DNA from: an uncultured Blautia sp.
GTDB taxonomy: Bacteria > Bacillota > Clostridia > Lachnospirales > Lachnospiraceae
Direction of reading: 5' to 3'
Length of the DNA: 14,666 bases
Assembly (NCBI GenBank): GCA_934424575.1
Contig: CAKRXU010000051.1
Coordinates: 1-14,666, forward strand
The position numbers were made by a program, and so were the translations under genes. Below, one piece after another: positions 1 through 5,072 of this stretch (position 1 is its first letter; each line of letters opens with the position of its first letter). The notes under the pieces were generated by a model. It was not told the origin of the DNA and searched no databases. It saw only the letters and a list, made by a program, of their open reading frames with translations.

Positions 1-1
1 C

Positions 2-139
2 CAAAGTAACTTGATCAAATCCCACAGGGATATTTTACCCATTTATAAGGATGACTCGATTATTTACAAGGAAACTGATTCAAGGCTTTGCAGTATTGAG
101 CATTCCTATATGCTCATGAATAATTCAGGATTATTTTAG
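2..139 (+). CDS. Possible 3' end of an unrecognised protein (partial at window edge)
   Basis: A plus-strand frame is open from the first bases of the window for 45 codons and stops at TAG 137-139. The predicted tail ends in MLMNNSGLF and is of mixed, soluble character. I do not recognise a family. The frame has no start in the window, so if real it is the C-terminus of a gene lying upstream. A 6-bp hairpin (GAGCAT at 98-103 with ATGCTC at 110-115) lies inside it. No T-rich terminator follows; the next 340 bases are simply AT-rich. Forty-five open codons is only weak evidence of coding. Confidence 0.3.
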   Translation, partial: QSNLIKSHRDILPIYKDDSIIYKETDSRLCSIEHSYMLMNNSGLF

Positions 140-482
140 TATTTTTGTATTTATATCATTATTTTTTATAATTTTTATCAGATTTCACTTCTATTTTTAG
201 GTAACACATACAATCATACCGAGGCAGCATATATACAATATAAAAAAATTATCTCTATCAATTACTGAATCCCATCCTTTATCTCCATTTGCGTCATTTC
301 CTCCATCGAAATATAGAATGTTTTTTGTAGTTTTCTCTGTAGAATGAATCCCTTGCTGCATTTAATTCCATTATTTATATAATTTCACACCCCAAAATTG
401 TACATCACAGGCAAAAAACAGCCTCATTTCCACCCCATTTTTAGCAATCTGAAGAATATTTTGAGATTTTCTGTTTTTTTAC
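140..482. other. AT-rich intergenic stretch without a supported gene
   Basis: About 340 bases, clearly more AT-rich than the rest of the window. There are only short frames, such as a 25-codon ATG frame on the minus strand within roughly 300-380. I found no RNA gene, recognisable riboswitch or strong terminator. A short AGGC/GCCT inverted repeat around 409-425 is too weak to call. The stretch probably separates the upstream locus from rpmB. Confidence 0.6.
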
Positions 483-511
483 TTGCAAAAACTGGGTTCA
501 TCTGGTAGAAT
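483..511 (+). promoter_or_regulatory. Sigma-A type promoter of rpmB with extended -10
   Basis: A -35 box TTGCAA (483-488) and a -10 box TAGAAT (506-511) are separated by 17 bases. A TGG just before the -10 gives the TGn extended -10 motif. Transcription should start near 518, leaving a leader of about 30 bases before the rpmB ATG. Spacing and both boxes are close to consensus. Confidence 0.75.
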
Positions 512-548
512 AAAATCTGTTGAAAAAAAGCGTCAAGGAGGTGCTATC

Positions 549-737
549 ATGGCTAAATGCGCAGTTTGTGAAAAAGGTGCTTATTTCGGAAATAATGTAA
601 GTCATTCCCATAGAAGATCCAATAAAATGTGGAAATCCAATGTAAAATCCGTTAAAGTTAAAACAGCTAACGGCGGTGCACAGAAGATGTATGTATGTAC
701 TTCTTGTCTGAGATCCGGAAAAGTTGAGAGAGCATAA
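549..737 (+). CDS. rpmB: Large ribosomal subunit protein bL28
   Basis: A 62-residue basic protein matching the bL28 family: it begins MAKCAVCEKG, has a central HSHRRSNKMWK stretch, and ends CTSCLRSGKVERA. bL28 is a structural protein of the 50S subunit. Four cysteines (C4, C7, C50, C53) form two CxxC pairs, so this is the zinc-ribbon (C+) form. The ATG at 549 is chosen because AAGGAGG lies at 535-541, seven bases upstream. An in-frame TTG at 483 falls within the -35 box and cannot be the start. The gene stands alone, with its own promoter and terminator. It is the only firmly supported gene on the plus strand. Confidence 0.96.
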   Translation: MAKCAVCEKGAYFGNNVSHSHRRSNKMWKSNVKSVKVKTANGGAQKMYVCTSCLRSGKVERA

Positions 738-764
738 TTCCGATTATGTATGAATGACCAAGCA

Positions 765-795
765 AGGCACGGGAAGTTTCCCCGTGCCTCTTTTT
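765..795 (+). terminator. Intrinsic terminator after rpmB
   Basis: A 9-bp GC-rich stem, AGGCACGGG (765-773) with CCCGTGCCT (781-789), has a 7-base loop and is followed by CTTTTT. It starts 27 bases after the rpmB stop, on the same strand. Confidence 0.9.
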
Positions 796-839
796 CGTTT
801 TATGATAAACGCTTCACAAAACACCTGTTATTTTTATTA

Positions 840-977
840 TTAATGGCAGAACATGTGATAACCGCAGAGAAGGCAGAGCCCGGCTGTGACAATAACGATC
901 ACATTCTCCTGTATCAGCATGCCTATCACAATTCCTATTCCAATGCAAAAAATCATCAATCCCAGAAGTCTTCCCAC
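840..977 (-). CDS. Possible small hydrophobic membrane protein (45 aa)
   Basis: A minus-strand frame of 45 codons from GTG (977-975) to TAA (842-840). The product begins VGRLLGLMIFCIGIGIVIG, continues with a short polar turn (QEN), then a second hydrophobic run (VIVIVTAGLCLLCGY), and ends HMFCH. This would make two short membrane helices, or one long one. An AGGG lies five bases before the GTG. An alternative ATG at 956-954 would give 38 residues but has a poorer ribosome site. It lies downstream of the gerW terminator, and I found no convincing promoter for it. No family is recognised. The strongly amphipathic residue pattern is the main reason to think it is coding; it could also be chance. 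Confidence 0.42.
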   Translation of the reverse strand: MGRLLGLMIFCIGIGIVIGMLIQENVIVIVTAGLCLLCGYHMFCH

Positions 978-1035
978 ACTCTTACCCTCATCTTATGGTC
1001 TCATAATATCTTATGCAGAAAAACTTCGCCGAATA

Positions 1036-1067
1036 CAAAAAGCTCTACCGCACATACACAGTAGAGC
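1036..1067 (-). terminator. Intrinsic terminator of the gerW operon
   Basis: Read on the minus strand, GCTCTAC (1067-1061) pairs with GTAGAGC (1048-1042) across a 12-base loop and is followed by TTTTTG. It lies about 45 bases after the gerW stop codon and closes the three-gene transcript. Confidence 0.82.
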
Positions 1068-1112
1068 CTTGATTTATCTATTTCGATGACCCAATCATAA
1101 CACAAAACGTTT

Positions 1113-1487
1113 TTAAATCTCTGTCTCACTTTCTGTATCATTACCTTTGCCAAATCCAGAAGCAAATCTATCTACAAAATCCGGGACCATGTCGAGGACT
1201 TTGGTGAGTCCGTCCTGGTTCTTGACGTTGACGAGTTTGGTGGTTCCATTCTGGATGACCAGGACTGCGCTCGGAGTCAGCTTACCGGTCATTCCACCGC
1301 CGCCGTTGCTCTTCTTGTCACCCTCAAAAGCTCCTGCTCCTACACCGAAGGAAACATCCACCAGCGGGAGGATGATCGTATCTCCGACATGGATCGCATC
1401 TCCGACAACGGTCTTGGCAGAAATAAATGCATCCATTCCTTTAAAAAGAGAATTTACAGTATCCTTAAAATTGTTTTCACCTGACAT
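1113..1487 (-). CDS. gerW: GerW family sporulation protein (YtfJ-like)
   Basis: A 124-residue protein of the GerW/YtfJ family. Visible family marks are the N-terminal KDTVNSLFKGMDAF region, the V-GD-I-HVGDTIILPLVDVSFGVGAGAF core (about residues 28-54), a glycine-rich linker (GGGGMTGK, about 63-70) and a segment reading TPSAVLVIQNG. In Bacillus subtilis YtfJ is made in the forespore and needed for normal germination; the role here is inferred from that. The start is ATG 1487-1485 with AGGAGG at 1502-1497, nine bases away. That ribosome site abuts the stop of the DUF2953 gene, so the two are probably translated from one message. The ytfI-ytfJ pairing is also known in Bacillus. The C-terminal tail is short and acidic. 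Confidence 0.9.
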   Translation of the reverse strand: MSGENNFKDTVNSLFKGMDAFISAKTVVGDAIHVGDTIILPLVDVSFGVGAGAFEGDKKSNGGGGMTGKLTPSAVLVIQNGTTKLVNVKNQDGLTKVLDMVPDFVDRFASGFGKGNDTESETEI

Positions 1488-1502
1488 AACACCAGTCCTC
1501 CT

Positions 1503-2540
1503 TTATTTATGTTTCCATCGTCTGATGACGTATTTTATATTTTTGTCAAAATACAGCTCAAGCGCTGTTTTGACCAGCATAACTCCGTATACTCTGCCTT
1601 TCAGCTTTGCATTTCCGTAAAGAACATTACGGTTCTCGAAAAGCGGCGTGACCCGGATGCAGTTTCTGTGAAGCGGAATCGTCATTCCAAGTACTGCCAG
1701 CACAGATCCTATGATCGATGGATCGGTACAGTCGAAGACAAGCTCACCCTCAACCTTCGTTGGAAATACATGCCGCAGTAATCGAAATGCTTTATTTTTG
1801 ACAAGCGCCAGCGCTTTCTGGGTACGCGGATGTTCTATAAATGCCTTCCACCAGTCGATCTTATCGCAGAGAGCATCTTTCTTTCTGGATAAATGCTCCA
1901 GATCCTCTGGAATCCTCATAATTCTCTGATGGACTGCTTTTATTTTGTCCCAGAGCTTCCTGACTTTATTCCCGAGATTGTAAAACAGCGACTTAAGTTT
2001 CTCTACTGTCTGCTGCCATTTACGTTCTTTCTCGATATCTGGATCCGACAGATCCTCCCCGGATATTTCCATTTCCGGCCAGGATGCTTCGGAAGTTCCT
2101 GCTTCTTCGCTATGCTTCGCTCCATCCAGAGGCAGCTCCGGAAGGGATTCATCTGTTGCTTCTATATTATTGCTTTGCGTATCCTGGCTGCGATCTTCAT
2201 GAGACGCATCACCGTCCGAATTCTCTTCTATATAAGGATCTGATTTCTTCCTGCGATTTCTGAACTTCTTAAGAAGCTTCAATACAGGAATTCCAAATAA
2301 TTGAAAATCCATCTCTGTCTGTCCGTTCCTGATTCCCAGTGAAAACGAAATACCGCCAAACAGCCAGCTTACCTTCGCCCGTCCACTGGCAGTTCGAAAC
2401 GAGCCAGCCTCCTTGGCACCCTCGGCCTGATATCGCACCGGGCAGAACAAAAGAAGAAGTAAAACAAGCAGGACCAGCCCCAGTATTATTCCTATAAGGA
2501 TCAGTATAAATTTTATGATCATCCACAAGATATGTAGCAT
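1503..2540 (-). CDS. DUF2953 membrane-anchored protein (YtfI-like)
   Basis: A 345-residue protein. Residues 1-32 are a strongly hydrophobic anchor rich in Ile and Leu, followed by FCPVRY and a beta-rich stretch (about 35-90) typical of the start of DUF2953 proteins. A long acidic, low-complexity insert (about 100-175, many Glu, Asp and Ser) comes next, then a basic helical part. The C-terminal DUF2953 core contains FPTKVEGELVFDCTDP and GVMLVKTALELYFDKNIKY. The molecular function of the family is unknown; B. subtilis ytfI lies next to ytfJ/gerW, as here. The ATG at 2540 lies 4 bases after the stop of the upstream gene, with AGGTGA overlapping that stop. It is co-transcribed with gerW, so a role in the forespore or spore envelope is an inference. 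Confidence 0.85.
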   Translation of the reverse strand: MLHILWMIIKFILILIGIILGLVLLVLLLLLFCPVRYQAEGAKEAGSFRTASGRAKVSWLFGGISFSLGIRNGQTEMDFQLFGIPVLKLLKKFRNRRKKSDPYIEENSDGDASHEDRSQDTQSNNIEATDESLPELPLDGAKHSEEAGTSEASWPEMEISGEDLSDPDIEKERKWQQTVEKLKSLFYNLGNKVRKLWDKIKAVHQRIMRIPEDLEHLSRKKDALCDKIDWWKAFIEHPRTQKALALVKNKAFRLLRHVFPTKVEGELVFDCTDPSIIGSVLAVLGMTIPLHRNCIRVTPLFENRNVLYGNAKLKGRVYGVMLVKTALELYFDKNIKYVIRRWKHK

Positions 2541-2544
2541 GGCA

Positions 2545-2856
2545 TCACCTGTTCTTCCAATATTCTTCTATATGAAAATCTCCCGTCTTATCATAGACTT
2601 CCTGAATGATCTCTGTGACCATATCTACCGCCTCATCTTTGTCACAGGCAAGTCCTATGATCTCCGGACAGATGTCCGCTGCACTCTGCTGGATCAGCGT
2701 CAGCGCCGGAATGATCTCCAGAAGATTCCGGGGATTTTCCGAAAAAGTGATAAGATAAACGCCCGGCACGATCTTCCCATGATTCAGTTTGCGGCGGATC
2801 TTATCCGCCTTCTTTACTCCTTCGCCTATGCGAAGATCCTTGCACCATTTCAGCAT
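2545..2856 (-). CDS. Conserved hypothetical protein, 103 aa
   Basis: A 103-residue protein beginning MLKWCKDLRIGEGVKK. No transmembrane segment or signal peptide is visible. It has a basic N-terminal third (KADKIRRKLNHGK), a beta-strand-like VPGVYLITFSENP, and a later segment reading IIGLACDKDEAVDMVTEIIQEVYDKTG that looks like an alpha/beta fold. I recall similar short proteins in Lachnospiraceae but know of no assigned function. The ATG at 2856 has AGGGAG eight bases upstream and an in-frame TGA two codons before it, which fixes the start. It is the first gene of the trio with DUF2953 and gerW, so a link to sporulation is plausible from position only. Confidence 0.75.
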   Translation of the reverse strand: MLKWCKDLRIGEGVKKADKIRRKLNHGKIVPGVYLITFSENPRNLLEIIPALTLIQQSAADICPEIIGLACDKDEAVDMVTEIIQEVYDKTGDFHIEEYWKNR

Positions 2857-2912
2857 TTCTCATTCTCCCTCGGTCATCATTTAGAGGATTTCCTTTTTTT
2901 CGGAATCTAAAC

Positions 2913-2937
2913 AGGGCTGCGTCAAAAACACAGCCCT
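2913..2937 (-). terminator. Terminator-like hairpin between the Nudix gene and the gerW trio
   Basis: AGGGCTG at 2913-2919 pairs with CAGCCCT at 2931-2937. On the minus strand the stem extends to 10 bp with one G-U pair and a 5-base loop. The following minus-strand bases read GTTTAGATT, a poor T tract, so termination may be partial and the gerW trio may receive read-through from the Nudix promoter. I found no convincing separate promoter for the trio. Confidence 0.5.
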
Positions 2938-2953
2938 ATTGTACCTATTCGCA

Positions 2954-2987
2954 GAAAATCAGTTACTGTTCACAGTAACGAAAATCA
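2954..2987. repeat. Short palindromic element, copy 1, with 8-bp flanking direct repeats
   Basis: The perfect 18-base palindrome GTTACTGTTCACAGTAAC (2962-2979, 8-bp arms with a TC centre) is abutted on both sides by the identical octamer GAAAATCA (2954-2961 and 2980-2987). The right octamer contains the stop codon of the Nudix gene (2985-2987, TGA on the minus strand). The layout resembles the ends of a tiny mobile element in an 8-bp target duplication. The first 12 bases recur at 3470-3481. Confidence 0.65.
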
Positions 2988-3437
2988 GTCTCTGCGCTGC
3001 TTGCCCCAGAGTCCCTGGCTTCGCAGTTCCAGATATTCCTGATATGCTTTCTCCACGATCTGCTTCTCATTCGAAAAACGCAGAAGATGGTAGATCTCAT
3101 GGAATTTGTAATATCCAGAATCCACAAAAAACTCTTCTCTCTGAGGTCTGCTATGATAATTATCAGCCGTCATCAGATACCAATGTACTTCCTTCGTAAC
3201 GATATCCTCCGGAACTGTGAAATTGTAATGGCTCTTGCCAATATACTTAACTACAGTAGCCTTCACGCCAGACTCTTCCTGTACTTCCCGAAGTGCCGTC
3301 TGAACGTGAGTCTCGCCCGGTTCTACAGTTCCCTTTGGCAGCACCCAGCCTTCATAACGGTTCTTATAAGACTTGTAAAGTGCCAGTATCTTGCCACGAT
3401 AAATTACCACACCGCCACAGCTCGTTGCTTCTATCAT
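2985..3437 (-). CDS. Nudix hydrolase
   Basis: A 150-residue protein with a complete Nudix box, G-x5-E-x7-REUxEExGU, from G36 (GTVEPGE) to V58, including R50-E51, E54-E55 and G57. These residues bind the metal and cleave a nucleoside diphosphate linked to another group. The preceding SCGGVVIYRGKILAL is the usual first strand of the fold, and the GWVLPKG just before the box resembles diadenosine tetraphosphate hydrolases and MutT-like proteins. The substrate cannot be decided from sequence. The ATG at 3437 has AGGAGG ten bases upstream. The gene stands alone, with its own promoter at 3545-3573 and a leader of about 100 bases holding a palindromic element. A second such element overlaps its stop codon. 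Confidence 0.9.
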   Translation of the reverse strand: MIEATSCGGVVIYRGKILALYKSYKNRYEGWVLPKGTVEPGETHVQTALREVQEESGVKATVVKYIGKSHYNFTVPEDIVTKEVHWYLMTADNYHSRPQREEFFVDSGYYKFHEIYHLLRFSNEKQIVEKAYQEYLELRSQGLWGKQRRD

Positions 3438-3461
3438 GTTGCAATTTCCTCCTGTACTGCG

Positions 3462-3524
3462 CGTGAGTTGTTACTGTTCACTCCATACGTGATGGATATT
3501 TTGTACGAACAGCAACTGTGAGTT
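3462..3524. repeat. Palindromic element, copy 2, in the Nudix leader, with near-identical 8-bp flanks
   Basis: The element spans 3470-3516 (47 bases). It begins GTTACTGTTCAC, the same 12 bases as copy 1, and ends GAACAGCAAC, the inverse of its start with one change (a G-U pair in RNA). Inside, TCCAT and ATGGA (3482-3496) form a second stem. The abutting octamers are CGTGAGTT (3462-3469) and TGTGAGTT (3517-3524), identical at 7 of 8 positions. It lies between the Nudix promoter and gene, so it is transcribed and would fold as a stem-loop in the leader. Confidence 0.62.
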
Positions 3525-3544
3525 TCACACTCTGAACTGTTAAT

Positions 3545-3573
3545 AGTATAACTCTTTTTGGGCAAACTGGCAA
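3545..3573 (-). promoter_or_regulatory. Sigma-A type promoter of the Nudix gene
   Basis: Read on the minus strand, the -35 box is TTGCCA (3573-3568) and the -10 box is TATACT (3550-3545), with a 17-base spacer. Both are one base from consensus. Transcription should begin near 3538, about 100 bases before the Nudix ATG. It starts just after the PBP stop, and no terminator is visible between the two. Confidence 0.72.
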
Positions 3574-3590
3574 CCTTAATCGTCGTTCAC

Positions 3591-5072
3591 TTAATCAAAA
3601 TAATATGCATCAAAAATATCTGCTGCAATCGGCACTGCTGCCTCGCTTCCGGTACCACCATCTTCTACAATAACAGAAACTACGATATCCGGGTTATCTA
3701 CATTGGAATATCCTACAAACCAGGAGTGGCTGGCACCGCTCTCGTTGTACTCTGCAGAACCGGTTTTACCTGCTACGGTATATCCTCTTCCATTCAGATA
3801 AGAAGCCGTACCATTCTCCACAACACCTTTCATCAGATTACCAAGCTGAGAGGCTTCGTTGTCCGTCATCAGTCTTTTGTATTCTTCCGGCTGTGTAGTG
3901 CTGATCTCATCGCCAGTCGCATTCTGGATCTTATCGATCAGATATGGTTTCATCAAAACACCGCCATTGGCAATAGAACTTGTGATCAGTGCCATATGCA
4001 TCGGAGATACCAGAGTATTTCCCTGTCCGATCGCAGTCTGCATCGTAAGCGGGATACCGGAACTTCCATTCAGAGTAAATGAACTTTTACGGTAAGATCT
4101 CAAAGGAAGCTTCTGATTGAACAGAAGATCTTCGCTTGTTTTGAGGAGGGCATCTCCTCCAAGCTGTGTTCCCATTTCTGCAAATGCGCAGTTACAGGAT
4201 TTCGCAAACGCTGTATAAAAGTCTTCCTGTCCGTGAACGTTTCCTCCATAACACTGGATCGTATGATCTTCTTTTGTGATGCTTCCCTGACAGTCAAAAG
4301 AAAATCCGTCAAAGGTTCCATGCTGGCGCAGATAGGTCAGTGCTGTGACAATTTTAAAAGTAGATCCCGGAGGATACTGCCCCAGTGATGCACGGTTCAG
4401 AAGGCTGCTGTTTGTCTCGTCATTTACAAGCTGTTCCCAGTTTGCTGCAATTGTATTCGGATCAAAATCTGGTTTGCTGACCATGGCAAGGATTTTGCCT
4501 GTTGATGGCTGCAGCACCACGACTGCACCTCTTCTGTCACCAAGCGAATTATATGCGGTTGTCTGAAGATCCGCATTCAGGGTCGAAACCACGGTATCCC
4601 CTACATTCTTGGAACCCATAAATTCATTTTTGAGCTGAGTCAGGAAAAATTCATGGGAACTTAAAAGCTGGAAGTTCGCTTCTGATTCCAGGCCACTTTT
4701 TCCATTGGTATCATATCCGACAACGTGTGCAAAAATATTAGAATAAGGATACGACCTCTCTTCGGTTCCATCCTCACTGACATTGGTCTGTGCAAGAACC
4801 TCACCGTCCGAAGATATGATATTTCCACGCACAACTCTGTCCGCAAATGTATCCTGTCTTGTATTGTAAGGACTGTTGATAAAGCTGTCACTCTTGACAG
4901 CATTGAAATAAACAAGATATCCCGCCAGTCCCAGAAAAATAAGCACAAAGAAGACAGATACAAAGGTGTATTCCTTATTTCTTGCCCGACGTCTCTTAGA
5001 TACGGCGCGTTCTTTCGCCGATCTCCTCTCTTGCTCTGATTCTCTGTAACGCTTCTTTTCTTCGTTTCTCAA
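3591..5072 (-). CDS. Class B penicillin-binding protein (PbpA/FtsI-type transpeptidase)
   Basis: A 493-residue protein. Order: a highly charged cytoplasmic N-terminus (1-34), one membrane helix (about 36-56), a small non-catalytic region with the family motif RGNIISSDGEVLA (about 82-94), then the transpeptidase domain. The catalytic motifs are S237-T-F-K240 (SxxK, nucleophile Ser237), S292-C-N294 (SxN) and K436-T-G438 (KTG). It cross-links peptidoglycan outside the membrane and should bind beta-lactams. There is no large pedestal or PASTA domain, so the build is like mycobacterial PbpA. The start is TTG 5072, inside the preceding SEDS gene (77-base overlap). A GAGG at 5085-5082 gives a 9-base spacing, and no other usable start exists before the membrane helix. 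It works with the SEDS protein encoded directly upstream. Confidence 0.92.
   Translation of the reverse strand: MRNEEKKRYRESEQERRSAKERAVSKRRRARNKEYTFVSVFFVLIFLGLAGYLVYFNAVKSDSFINSPYNTRQDTFADRVVRGNIISSDGEVLAQTNVSEDGTEERSYPYSNIFAHVVGYDTNGKSGLESEANFQLLSSHEFFLTQLKNEFMGSKNVGDTVVSTLNADLQTTAYNSLGDRRGAVVVLQPSTGKILAMVSKPDFDPNTIAANWEQLVNDETNSSLLNRASLGQYPPGSTFKIVTALTYLRQHGTFDGFSFDCQGSITKEDHTIQCYGGNVHGQEDFYTAFAKSCNCAFAEMGTQLGGDALLKTSEDLLFNQKLPLRSYRKSSFTLNGSSGIPLTMQTAIGQGNTLVSPMHMALITSSIANGGVLMKPYLIDKIQNATGDEISTTQPEEYKRLMTDNEASQLGNLMKGVVENGTASYLNGRGYTVAGKTGSAEYNESGASHSWFVGYSNVDNPDIVVSVIVEDGGTGSEAAVPIAADIFDAYYFD

Noticed and set aside
750..1089. Plus-strand frames of 67-104 codons after rpmB
   Set aside because: They run through the rpmB terminator or lie opposite the small hydrophobic frame and the gerW terminator, have no ribosome site, and have an unprotein-like composition.
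2881..2984. A promoter for the gerW trio, including a sporulation sigma factor site
   Set aside because: Only weak boxes are seen (for example TACAAT with a 3-of-6 -35), and they lie before a terminator-like hairpin. No clear forespore-type -35/-10 pair was found.
3517..3531. TGTGA/TCACA inverted repeat beside palindromic copy 2 as an operator
   Set aside because: Five-base arms are too short to support an operator, and part of it is explained as the flanking duplication.
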